The translations under genes and the position numbers were made by a program. From an uncultured Propionibacteriaceae bacterium (GTDB taxonomy: Bacteria; Actinomycetota; Actinomycetes; Propionibacteriales; Propionibacteriaceae), in the NCBI GenBank assembly GCA_945875065.1, contig CAMCJC010000192.1, positions 1 to 5,701 on the forward strand: DNA of 5,701 bases. Direction: 5' to 3'. The notes under the pieces were generated by a model. That model saw nothing but the letters and a program-made list of their open reading frames with translations. It ran no database searches and was not told where the DNA came from. Below, piece after piece: positions 1 through 5,701 of this stretch (position 1 is the stretch's first letter; the number at the start of each line of letters is the position of its first letter).

Positions 1-57
1 CCATCTGAGAAACTAAACCAACTAATCAACGTTGCACACACCACCTGAAACCACCGG
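1..57. mobile_element. Probable end of an insertion sequence (partial, body off the left edge)
   Basis: The first 50 bases contain 20 G or C (40%), against a clearly GC-rich remainder. The coding similarity of the ABC-2 permease ends at about position 57, where this stretch begins. Read from the permease outward it contains GGTTTCAGGTGG and then GTGCAACGTTG. This loosely recalls terminal repeats of IS30-type elements, but that is from memory and not verified. No transposase and no second inverted repeat are visible, so the identity is inferred only from the abrupt break and the composition shift. Alternatives are a deletion junction or a non-IS recombination scar. Confidence 0.35.
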
Positions 58-340
58 CGGTGAGCATCAGTTGTCTGAACCATCCCGTGGCACGTTCGGT
101 CTGGATCTGGGAGCCGGCGGTCATGGCGGCGCCGAGCGCCCCGTAGCAGGCCATCGAAATCATCATGGTGGCCGCGACTTTCACTCCTGTATCCGAGACG
201 ACTTCGTCGCCATATATGCCGACGAAGAACAGATACATCGCCGTGGGCATGGAGATGACAAAGGCCAAGAACGACCAGTCACGAAGCGTCAGCAAGACGC
301 TGCGGGAAATGAAGTGGGAGACGTGTGCGGCGGCGGTCAT
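26..340 (-). pseudogene. ABC-2 type transporter permease, truncated after the second membrane segment
   Basis: This is the N-terminal part of an ABC-2 family membrane subunit, partner of the ATPase encoded just upstream. From the ATG at 340 it gives 104 residues, against roughly 240-260 for the usual family member. Two hydrophobic segments are visible (about residues 22-43 and 54-75), then the conserved cytoplasmic stretch ERATGWFRQLMLT (82-94). After residue 95 the resemblance stops; ten unrelated residues follow and a TGA ends the frame at 26. The remaining four or so membrane segments are absent. The ATG at 340 is preferred because AAGGA (349-353) sits 8 nt upstream. A TTG at 382 would add 14 residues, lie 8 nt from the ATPase stop, and has no good ribosome site. 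The product should be unable to form a transport channel. Disruption by the element proposed at 1-57 is the likely cause. Confidence 0.75.
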
Positions 341-348
341 GGTTTCTA

Positions 349-353
349 TCCTT
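349..353 (-). promoter_or_regulatory. Ribosome binding site of the truncated permease
   Basis: AAGGA on the minus strand lies 8 nt before the ATG at 340. It decides the start in favour of that ATG over the upstream TTG at 382, which lacks a comparable site. Confidence 0.55.
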
Positions 354-387
354 GGGGTCCGTTTCTGGGGGGTTGTGATCAAGGCGC

Positions 388-405
388 GACCTAGGCGACT
401 AGGTC
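388..405 (-). repeat. Perfect 7-bp hairpin across the ATPase stop codon
   Basis: GACCTAG (388-394) and CTAGGTC (399-405) are exact inverted repeats with a 4-nt spacer. The hairpin includes the TAG stop of the ATPase gene (391-393) and ends 5 nt before the alternative TTG start of the permease. With the CTAG at 405-408 there are three CTAG tetranucleotides in 18 bases, a tetranucleotide that is usually scarce in bacterial DNA. In the minus-strand transcript it would form a small intercistronic stem-loop. It could tune permease translation or protect the upstream message. It has no U-tract and is too short to be a strong terminator. Confidence 0.5.
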
Positions 406-1257
406 TAGGAAGGCGTCTTCGAGCCGTGGGGCGGTGACCTCAACGTCACGCACCCCGTCCAGGGGCAGCAGTGCGCGCAAAGTGGCGTCTGAGTCGCTGC
501 TGGTCAGCAACCAGCCTCCGGCCTCGCGCGTGGCGCTTGTCACCGCAGGCAACTCATCCCAGCGGTATTCGGGGGAGTTGAAACGGATTCGACGGCCTCC
601 AACCACCGCCTTGACCTGGGACCCGGTGCCATCGGCGACCACTCGGCCTTGGGTCAGCACGACGATCCGCTCTGCGAACTCGTCGGCCTCGTCCAGATAG
701 TGGGTGGCAAACACGACGGTGCGTCCGTGGTCGGCCAGTTCTTCCATGGTGGCCCAGAACCGGCGTCGGGCGTCGACGTCCATGCCCACCGTCGGCTCAT
801 CCAAGATCAGGAGGCGGGGGTTTCCCATGATGGCCAACGCGAACCGCACCCGCTGCGCCTGACCTCCAGACAGTTTGCCGGTGTTCGCCCTCAGGATGGG
901 GCCCAGTTCGGCGCGTTCGATCACCTCACCGAGCGGCAGCGGGTGGGCGTGCAGGCCATGCATCAGCTTGAGCAGCGACATCACGCTGGCGTCGGCCAGC
1001 AGGGCACCGTTTTGCAGCATGGCTCCGGACAGGCCCCGTCGCACGGCCTGGACGGGTTCGTGGCCGAAGACCCGCAGGGTGCCCGAGTCCGGCTTGGACA
1101 GGCCCAGCACCATCTCCGTGGTGGTGGATTTGCCGGCCCCGTTTGGCCCCAACAGGGCCAGGAGTTGCCCGCTGGGCACCTGGAGGTGCAGGTCGTCGAC
1201 CGCGGTGAGGCAACCAAATCGCTTGGTCAGGCCGGAGATCTCGATCGCTGTTGTCAT
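391..1257 (-). CDS. ABC transporter ATP-binding protein (ABC-2 exporter type)
   Basis: This is the cytoplasmic ATPase of a two-gene ABC exporter. All nucleotide-binding motifs are present in its 288 residues: Walker A GPNGAGKST (37-45), Q-loop Gln82 in MLQNG, signature LSGGQ (129-133), Walker B with D153 and catalytic E154 (LLILDEP), D-loop VGMD (157-160) and switch His186 in ATHYLDEAD. A C-terminal extension after about residue 215 ends in LEDAFLDLVA, the usual ending of this DrrA/YvfR/CcmA-like group. The fit to this group is from recalled family patterns; the substrate cannot be deduced. The ATG at 1257 starts immediately before the conserved strand; a weak AAGGG (1260-1264) sits only 2 nt upstream. 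The gene precedes its permease on the same strand. Because that permease is broken, this ATPase may be an orphan or may serve another membrane subunit. Confidence 0.93.
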   Translation of the reverse strand: MTTAIEISGLTKRFGCLTAVDDLHLQVPSGQLLALLGPNGAGKSTTTEMVLGLSKPDSGTLRVFGHEPVQAVRRGLSGAMLQNGALLADASVMSLLKLMHGLHAHPLPLGEVIERAELGPILRANTGKLSGGQAQRVRFALAIMGNPRLLILDEPTVGMDVDARRRFWATMEELADHGRTVVFATHYLDEADEFAERIVVLTQGRVVADGTGSQVKAVVGGRRIRFNSPEYRWDELPAVTSATREAGGWLLTSSDSDATLRALLPLDGVRDVEVTAPRLEDAFLDLVA

Positions 1258-1452
1258 GGCCCTTAGCCTGGCCCGCGGCGCCGGAAATCCTCAGGGCACG
1301 ACGTCACTCAATCCAGATGACAAGCGTCACGGCTTCGGCTGCGGCGCACGCAGCCCGCAATCACCCCAACCCGACGCTTCTCCGCCGAAAACCTTCAGGT
1401 TCCCGCGGCCACATCATCGACGAGCGGCTCACCAGGTGGGACCCCGGCGACA
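1258..1452. other. Intergenic gap between the cupin and the ABC operon
   Basis: This 195-base stretch should hold the promoter of the ABC genes unless they are read through from the cupin. I find no convincing terminator hairpin after the cupin stop and no clear -10/-35 pair. It does contain a TGAC-N4-GTCA inverted repeat (1318-1329), the hexamer CGTCAC twice 23 bases apart (1302-1307 and 1325-1330), and a perfect CGGCGCCG palindrome (1276-1283). The first two could be operator half-sites. Frames that stay open here have unnatural compositions and are not called as genes. Confidence 0.4.
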
Positions 1453-1875
1453 CTATTGGAGGGGCAGTTCGGCATACACGTCGTCGCCAAGCGGCTCCAG
1501 CCATTCGGTGCTGACCCCGTCGCCAGGCGTGATGAAGGCCAGATGGGAGAACCAGGAGTTGGCCTTGGCCCCATGCCAGTGCTTGGTGCCCGCCGGCACG
1601 CGAATGGCGGTGCCGGGAACCAGGCTGACCGGTTCCTCGCCCTCGGCCTGATACCAGCCCGACCCGGCGGTGCAGAGCAGAATCTGGTCTCCGGCCCCGT
1701 CGTTGCCGTGATGAATGTGCCAGTTGTTTCGGCAGCCGGGCTCGAAGGTGACGTTGTGCACCGGAATCGCGCCGTCGACCACCTCGCTGAGGTAGCTCTG
1801 TCCGCTGAAGTAGTCCGCGAAGGCGTTGTTGCTGCTGCCCAGCGGGAAGCTCTGTTCAAAACTAGTCTCACTCAT
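1453..1875 (-). CDS. Small cupin-domain protein, metal-binding
   Basis: This is a single-domain cupin of 140 residues, probably a soluble cytoplasmic metal-binding barrel. Cupin motif 1 is GCRNNWHIHH (47-56) with likely ligands H53 and H55, and Q64 after a short glycine-rich loop. Motif 2 is PAGTKHWHG (94-102) with H99 as the fourth ligand. The ends STEWLEP (122-128) and FEPGCRNNWHIHH match the group often annotated as carboxymuconolactone-decarboxylase-associated cupin. Members of the wider fold include manganese hydroxynitrile lyases such as GtHNL. That is recalled family knowledge, and the reaction here is unknown. The start is the ATG at 1875 because GGAAGG (1880-1885) lies 4 nt upstream. 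An upstream in-frame start at 1923 would add 16 hydrophilic residues and bypass that site. There is no AhpD-like partner gene next to it. It is divergent from the lipoprotein gene. Confidence 0.88.
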   Translation of the reverse strand: MSETSFEQSFPLGSSNNAFADYFSGQSYLSEVVDGAIPVHNVTFEPGCRNNWHIHHGNDGAGDQILLCTAGSGWYQAEGEEPVSLVPGTAIRVPAGTKHWHGAKANSWFSHLAFITPGDGVSTEWLEPLGDDVYAELPLQ

Positions 1876-1879
1876 ATTG

Positions 1880-1887
1880 CCTTCCTT
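1880..1887 (-). promoter_or_regulatory. Strong ribosome binding site of the cupin gene
   Basis: AAGGAAGG on the minus strand ends 4 nt before the ATG at 1875. It is the best ribosome site in the left half of the window, and it fixes the cupin start at 140 residues instead of 156. Confidence 0.75.
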
Positions 1888-2265
1888 GTCCGAGATTGGC
1901 TCCCCACCAGGACGCGCACCCAATGACCCCGAGACTCATGGCGCCTCCGGGAGCAACGCCATCTCACCCAGCGCCCGCTAATCGTCGAGAATGCGCCGGC
2001 AGCCGGCGTGGGGTGGTGCTTGGCCGGCCAGCGTGCCGCCGAGAGAAATGAGTGTGGACATGGCGCTCCGATCGGGGGTGAGAACAAATCTAGCTCGTGT
2101 CCACCGCTTGGAAGACGCCGGGGACCCGAGCGCCCTCCCCTGGTCGGAGGCAGCGCGGGGCCGACTGCGACGGCGGTCTCGACCGGTCATCCCAAGGTCG
2201 CGCACACCCGAAATCGGGAGCAAGAAGGGCAGGGGTGAGCGTTGGACTGGGCGCAACCAACCAAC

Positions 2266-2272
2266 AAAGGAG
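2266..2272 (+). promoter_or_regulatory. Ribosome binding site of the lipoprotein gene
   Basis: AAAGGAG lies 5 nt before the GTG at 2278. A weaker GGAG (2301-2304) lies 9 nt before the ATG at 2314. The stronger match supports the GTG start, while the signal-peptide geometry would suit either. Confidence 0.6.
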
Positions 2273-2277
2273 AGCAA

Positions 2278-3726
2278 GTGCTTAAGACTCAGCACACTTC
2301 GGAGATAGCCCAGATGACCAACGCCCGGATCCCCCGCCGGGGGATCTTCGGGCTGGTAGGAGCCGGGCTGGCCGGCGCCGTCGTCGGCGTGTCAGGCTGC
2401 GCTTCCTCGTCGGGTCCGGCGGAGACGGCATCCAGCACGAGTTCCGCTGCCGAGATCTCCAACTCCGCCGTCGCTATGGTCGCGGATCTGGTCCGCACGC
2501 GGTGGCCGCTGAGCGAGAAGGCTTGGCCCGGCATGGACTACTCGAAGCACGACCTCATCGTGCTGGACACCAATGAAGCCCTGGAAATCAAACAGGCTTG
2601 GCAAATCAACTCGACGAGCGCCCGCGAGCTCTCCAAGGATGAATACGCCTCGATCACCGTGCCGCCGAGCTTCGGCAAGCAGGACTTCAAGGGCAGGCAG
2701 GCCACCGTCTTGTCCATGCCAACCCTGCTCGCCACAGTGGGGGATCTCCTCACCAACAAGAAGGAGGAGGGGCCCGAACGCGACGCCGAGAACTTGTTCC
2801 GCGTCGGCACGCACGAGATGGTCCACTTCTACCACCAGGATTCGGCCGTCGCGGCGGCCACAGCGGACCGAGACACCGCATACCCGGTGGACAGCAAGCC
2901 GCGCCTGCTGCGACGAATGCTGCTGCGGCGCCTGCACCAGGCCGCCAAGGACAAGGCGGGCCGCGACGCCCTGCTGGGCAAGGCCGCCTACTGGGAGAAC
3001 CAGTGGCGCAGCCAATACCCCCAGGAGGCCGACAACATCTTGACCTACGACATCCGCGAAGGCACCGCCAACTACTTCGAGAACTACCTCACCAACGTCG
3101 ACATCAAGGCCGAGGATCCGACCCCGTCCCTGACGGCGGCCCTGGATGACACCAGGTTTGAATCGGCGGTGGATTCCGAGTCCTACGCACTGGGATTCGT
3201 CACGGGCTTGCTGCTGGACCAGCAAAAGCCCGGTTGGCAAAGTGACTTCTACGCCTCCGGGAAGACCCTAGTCCAGCTGCTGCTCGACGGCATCGACCCC
3301 ATCCAGGACACCGAGGATGCCGATGTTCGGGAGGGCACGGAGAAGGTGGTCAAGGAGGCCAACGAGAAGGCCGCTCCAGCGATCGCGGCGGTGGATGAGG
3401 CGCTCAAGGACCCGGAGATCGCCTACCTCACTTACACCGGAAGCCTCACCCAGGTGGCCTATGAGGCCTCCTACAAGTACCAAGGCAAGGTCGTGCTGCA
3501 GGGGCCGTCGCTCGAATTCAACGCCGAGGGCGGCCGGTTGACCGTGCGTCCGCCCGCCGTGTTCTCCCAGAGCGGTCAGAACTACATCGCTCCCCTACCC
3601 AAGGGCTCCCATAGCTTCAGCGACGGCAAGCTGACCGTGACCGGCGACCAGGTCTCGGGCACCGCGCTCGCCCAGCTCACTACCGAACAAGGGCGAAGCA
3701 TCTACACGGTCAAGCTGCTGGACTGA
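2278..3726 (+). CDS. Putative Tat-exported lipoprotein with HExxH zinc-metallopeptidase motif
   Basis: This is a predicted surface lipoprotein of 482 residues from the GTG at 2278, or 470 from the ATG at 2314. Numbering below is from the GTG. The signal has twin arginines in IPRRGIFG (18-25), a hydrophobic stretch and a lipobox VSGC with the lipidated Cys at 41. A Ser/Thr/Ala-rich linker follows. The central domain has THEMVHFYHQ with HExxH at 179-183, then a YPVD..PRLLRRMLLRRL stretch (202-219), then REGTANYFE with Glu261 and Glu268. HExxH plus a later EGxAxY is the ligand pattern of gluzincin-type zinc peptidases; Glu261 would be the third ligand. Next comes YALGFVTGLLLDQ (303-315), then a charged helical part rich in Glu/Lys, then a beta-rich C-terminal domain (about 393-482). 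I recall similar unnamed lipoproteins in Firmicutes, but no characterised member. Substrate and activity are unknown. The gene stands alone between the divergent cupin and a terminator. Confidence 0.85.
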   Translation: MLKTQHTSEIAQMTNARIPRRGIFGLVGAGLAGAVVGVSGCASSSGPAETASSTSSAAEISNSAVAMVADLVRTRWPLSEKAWPGMDYSKHDLIVLDTNEALEIKQAWQINSTSARELSKDEYASITVPPSFGKQDFKGRQATVLSMPTLLATVGDLLTNKKEEGPERDAENLFRVGTHEMVHFYHQDSAVAAATADRDTAYPVDSKPRLLRRMLLRRLHQAAKDKAGRDALLGKAAYWENQWRSQYPQEADNILTYDIREGTANYFENYLTNVDIKAEDPTPSLTAALDDTRFESAVDSESYALGFVTGLLLDQQKPGWQSDFYASGKTLVQLLLDGIDPIQDTEDADVREGTEKVVKEANEKAAPAIAAVDEALKDPEIAYLTYTGSLTQVAYEASYKYQGKVVLQGPSLEFNAEGGRLTVRPPAVFSQSGQNYIAPLPKGSHSFSDGKLTVTGDQVSGTALAQLTTEQGRSIYTVKLLD

Positions 3727-3728
3727 TC

Positions 3729-3770
3729 GGGCCGGGGTCACGTCGTGGTTACCTCGGCGTGACCCGGCCC
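3729..3770 (+). terminator. Strong hairpin terminator without U-tract
   Basis: Just 2 nt after the lipoprotein stop, 3729-3742 pairs with 3758-3770 through 13 base pairs with one bulged G and a 15-nt loop. No run of T follows, which is common for the GC-rich terminators of actinobacteria. It should separate lipoprotein transcription from the potassium-uptake genes. Confidence 0.7.
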
Positions 3771-3866
3771 TGAGCCGCCGGTCGAGGAGGTCGTCGAGTT
3801 GGTGACCCGATCCAGAGGAGGGGCTTGTCCCTCGGGGTTCGGTACGAACTTGGCTGGAAAGATCGC

Positions 3867-3872
3867 TACAGT
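3867..3872 (+). promoter_or_regulatory. Candidate -10 element for leaderless ktrB
   Basis: TACAGT fits the actinobacterial -10 pattern TANNNT and ends 8 nt before the GTG at 3881. This would place the transcription start at or next to the start codon. No good -35 hexamer is visible at the usual distance, which is often the case in this phylum. Confidence 0.5.
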
Positions 3873-3880
3873 GGGGCGAC

Positions 3881-5218
3881 GTGCTGCACGCGTTGCGGAC
3901 CATGGCTCCGGTGCGAGCCATCTTCCTGGCCTTCACCGCCGCCGCCTGGGTGGGCGTCGCCCTCCTGATGCTGCCCATCGCGAAGCGCGACCCCGGGTCC
4001 GCCACCTTCCTTGAGGCCTTCTTCACCGCGACCTCCGCCATCTGCGTTACGGGCCTCAACACCGTCGACACCTTCGGGTACTGGACCCCGTTCGGGCAGG
4101 TCGTCATCGCCGTGCTGATTCAGGTTGGCGGATTCGGGGTGATGACGCTGGCCACGCTCGTCGGCCTGACCGTGCTGCGCCGCCTGTCGCTGGGCGCCGG
4201 CCTGCACGGCGCCGCCGAGGCTCACGCCGAGGGCTTCGGCGATCTGCGCCGCGTACTGCTGAGCATCTTCAGGATCACGGTGACGGTGGAATCCGTCACT
4301 GCGACGATGCTGGCCCTTAGGCTGTGGCTCGGCTACGGCTATTCCCCCGGGGACGCGCTCTGGCAAGGGATCTTTCACGCCGTCTCCGCGTTCAACAACG
4401 CTGGTTTCGCGCTCTACTCCGATTCCATCTCCGGCTTCGCGTCGGATCCCCTGATCTGCCTCCCGCTGGCCTTGGCCATCATCATCGGCGGCCTGGGTTT
4501 CCCCGTCTTGCACCAGTTGGGCAAGTACCCGTTGAAACCGCTGAAGTGGACGATGAACACGCGCCTGGTCGTCGTCGCGACCATCGGCCTGCTGGCGGCG
4601 GGCTGGCTCTACATCTCGGTGCTCGAATGGCACAACCCGGCCACGCTGGGCGCGTTGCCGTGGGGGGAGAAGCTCCTGGCCGGCTTCTTCCAGTCCGTGC
4701 AGACCCGAACGGCCGGGTTCAACTCCGTAGACATTGGGGCGATGCACCCGGCCACCTGGATCGGCATGGACATCCTCATGTTCATCGGCACCGGCCCGGC
4801 GGGCACGGGCGGCGGGATCAAGGTAACGACGTTCGCCGTGCTGTTCTTCCTCGTCTGGGCGGAGGTGCGCGGCGACACCGCCGTTCAAGTCTTCGGAAAG
4901 CGGCTCGCGCGGTCGGTGCACCGCCAGGCCATCTCGGTGGTGCTCTTGGCCCTCGCGCTGGTCATCACCGCCACTACCCTCATCGTGCTGCTCAGCCCCT
5001 ACAGCCTGGACGAGGTGCTATTCGAGGTGATCTCCGCCTTCGCCACCGTCGGCCTGACCACCGGAATCACCCCTACTCTTGACCCCACCTCCCAGGTGGT
5101 GCTCTGCGTGTGCATGTATCTGGGCCGCCTGGGACCCATCACATTCGCCTCGGCCTTGGCGCTGAGGAACCGAAAGCGGCTCTACGAGCTGCCCAAGGAA
5201 AGGCCGATCATTGGTTGA
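3881..5218 (+). CDS. ktrB: Potassium uptake transporter membrane subunit, KtrB/TrkH family
   Basis: This is the membrane, ion-conducting subunit of a Ktr-type potassium (possibly sodium-coupled) uptake system. Its 445 residues match KtrB better than the longer TrkH. The four channel-like repeats each show a filter segment: SAICVTGLN (Gly58), SAFNNAGFA (Gly175), TRTAGFNS (Gly279) and SAFATVGLT (Gly391). The glycine-rich intramembrane gate loop is FIGTGPAGTGGGIK (301-314). A conserved arginine in the last helix is present in YLGRLGPIT (Arg416). Hydrophobic helices fill the remainder, and the short C-terminal tail is basic. The GTG at 3881 is chosen because a -10-like TACAGT lies 8 nt before it and no good ribosome site exists; the ATG at 3902 is an alternative that would remove seven residues. 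The RCK partner follows after 34 bases, so the two are probably cotranscribed. Confidence 0.95.
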   Translation: MLHALRTMAPVRAIFLAFTAAAWVGVALLMLPIAKRDPGSATFLEAFFTATSAICVTGLNTVDTFGYWTPFGQVVIAVLIQVGGFGVMTLATLVGLTVLRRLSLGAGLHGAAEAHAEGFGDLRRVLLSIFRITVTVESVTATMLALRLWLGYGYSPGDALWQGIFHAVSAFNNAGFALYSDSISGFASDPLICLPLALAIIIGGLGFPVLHQLGKYPLKPLKWTMNTRLVVVATIGLLAAGWLYISVLEWHNPATLGALPWGEKLLAGFFQSVQTRTAGFNSVDIGAMHPATWIGMDILMFIGTGPAGTGGGIKVTTFAVLFFLVWAEVRGDTAVQVFGKRLARSVHRQAISVVLLALALVITATTLIVLLSPYSLDEVLFEVISAFATVGLTTGITPTLDPTSQVVLCVCMYLGRLGPITFASALALRNRKRLYELPKERPIIG

Positions 5219-5230
5219 TCTTCGCCCCTT

Positions 5231-5237
5231 CAGGAGG
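5231..5237 (+). promoter_or_regulatory. Distant ribosome binding site before ktrA
   Basis: CAGGAGG is a near-perfect Shine-Dalgarno sequence, but it ends 15 nt before the ATG at 5253, longer than the usual 5-10. No in-frame start lies between them, and the protein begins correctly at that ATG. The spacing may weaken initiation or be bridged by RNA folding. Confidence 0.45.
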
Positions 5238-5252
5238 CCCAGCCGGCTAACC

Positions 5253-5701
5253 ATGGCCGACAGCGTCGTGGTCATCGGCCTGGGCCGATTCGGCGAAGCC
5301 GTCGCCCTGGAACTGATGTCCGCGGGCTCCGACGTGCTGGGGGTCGATTCTCGCGAGGCCCCGGTGCAGCGGCTCAACGGGAAACTCACCCACGTGGTCC
5401 AAGCCGACGCCACCAGCGAGGATGCCTTGCGGCAACTCGGCGTTCATGAGGCCGAGCACGTGGTCCTCGGCATCGGCGACTCGATCGAGTCGAGCGTCCT
5501 GGTCGCCTCGATCCTGCTGAGTTTCGACGTGGCTCAGGTGTGGGCCAAGGCCGTCTCGGATGCCCATGGCCGGGTCCTGGCCCAGCTCGGGGTCCATCAC
5601 GTCATTCACCCGGAACGGGAGATGGGCAAGTCGGTGGCCCACCTGCTGCGCGCCCGGGTGCTCAACTACATCGAGTTGAGCGGCGGCTACGCGCTGGTGC
5701 G
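5253..5701 (+). CDS. ktrA: Potassium uptake regulatory subunit KtrA (RCK/TrkA-N domain), 3' end missing
   Basis: This is the cytoplasmic gating ring subunit that binds nucleotides and controls KtrB. The first 149 codons of about 220 expected are present; the gene runs off the window. The start MADSVVVIGLGRFG places the Rossmann motif GLGRFG at 9-14. An acidic residue ends the second strand (GVD, Asp32), and QADAT (50-54) follows as in RCK domains. The conserved HPEREMG lies at 119-125, and the start of the C-terminal RCK_C region follows. All the hallmarks of an NAD(H)/ATP-binding TrkA-N domain are intact. It begins 34 bases after ktrB on the same strand, the normal order of a two-gene uptake operon. 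The TrkA alternative is less likely because TrkA carries two such halves, but the window cannot show the full length. Confidence 0.93.
   Translation, partial: MADSVVVIGLGRFGEAVALELMSAGSDVLGVDSREAPVQRLNGKLTHVVQADATSEDALRQLGVHEAEHVVLGIGDSIESSVLVASILLSFDVAQVWAKAVSDAHGRVLAQLGVHHVIHPEREMGKSVAHLLRARVLNYIELSGGYALV

Larger units (their letters stand above)
1876..2277. promoter_or_regulatory. Divergent intergenic region between cupin and lipoprotein genes
   Basis: About 400 bases separate two divergent starts, so promoters for both directions should lie here. Several frames remain open but give arginine/proline-rich products without recognisable motifs, so I call no gene. Palindromes seen are CGCCGGC-A-GCCGGCG (1994-2008), TGGCCGGCCA (2021-2030) and CCCGA-AA-TCGGG (2207-2218). 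A locally AT-richer patch (2081-2096) contains TAGATT on the minus strand (2087-2092). That fits the actinobacterial -10 pattern TANNNT and could serve the cupin with a long leader. No clear -35 accompanies it. No matching -10 was found on the plus strand. Confidence 0.4.

Noticed and set aside
875..1651. Plus-strand open frame crossing the ATPase, the gap and the cupin
   Set aside because: It is antisense to two well-recognised genes, its translation is Ser/Pro/Arg-rich, and it has no family match.
2054..2104. Inverted repeat GTGGACA / TGTCCAC 37 bases apart
   Set aside because: Only 7 bp with a long spacer; expected by chance and no promoter element is positioned to use it.
1978..2308. Open frames on both strands in the divergent intergenic region
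   Set aside because: All are arginine/proline-rich, overlap each other and show no motif; the region is better read as promoter DNA.
2392..3240. Open frame of 282 codons antisense to the lipoprotein gene
   Set aside because: Same shadow effect; the sense frame has signal peptide, lipobox and HExxH motif.
3771..3880. Possible c-di-AMP riboswitch upstream of ktrB
   Set aside because: The leader has only a 5-bp stem (3818-3822 with 3829-3833), lacks the riboswitch core and probably is not transcribed given the -10 at 3867.
3866..4921. Open frame of 351 codons antisense to ktrB
   Set aside because: It mirrors the high-GC coding of ktrB, and its product is rich in Gly, Arg, Gln and His with no domain, whereas ktrB has complete family motifs.

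Overview
This is a GC-rich window with the hallmarks of a high-GC Gram-positive actinobacterium: GTG/TTG start options, a GC-rich hairpin terminator without a U-tract, an apparent leaderless gene, and a lipoprotein with a twin-arginine signal and lipobox. The genus cannot be fixed from the sequence; Propionibacteriales is only a guess.

Layout. The left third is read on the minus strand. It holds a cupin gene (1453-1875), a 195-base gap, an ABC transporter ATPase (391-1257) and the N-terminal third of its ABC-2 permease partner (26-340). The permease loses family resemblance at about position 57, where base composition drops to about 40% G+C. The reading frame stops at position 26. This looks like gene disruption, probably by the end of a mobile element whose body lies to the left of the window. 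A perfect 7-bp hairpin made of CTAG-containing repeats straddles the ATPase stop codon.

Bases 1876-2277 separate the minus-strand cupin from the plus-strand genes and must contain divergent promoters. I see several short palindromes there, and no convincing gene.

The right half is read on the plus strand. A secreted lipoprotein of about 482 residues (2278-3726) carries an HExxH motif and a later EGxAxYxE motif, so it is probably an uncharacterised gluzincin-like zinc metallopeptidase. A strong hairpin terminator (3729-3770) closes it. Next comes a Ktr/Trk-type potassium uptake pair: the channel-like membrane subunit KtrB (3881-5218), apparently leaderless, and the start of its RCK regulatory subunit KtrA (5253 to beyond the window end).

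The ATPase and permease would form one exporter, but the permease here is broken, so that exporter is probably inactive unless another copy supplies the membrane subunit. KtrB and KtrA form one potassium uptake complex. Nothing ties the cupin or the lipoprotein functionally to their neighbours. The most worthwhile unknown is the HExxH lipoprotein.
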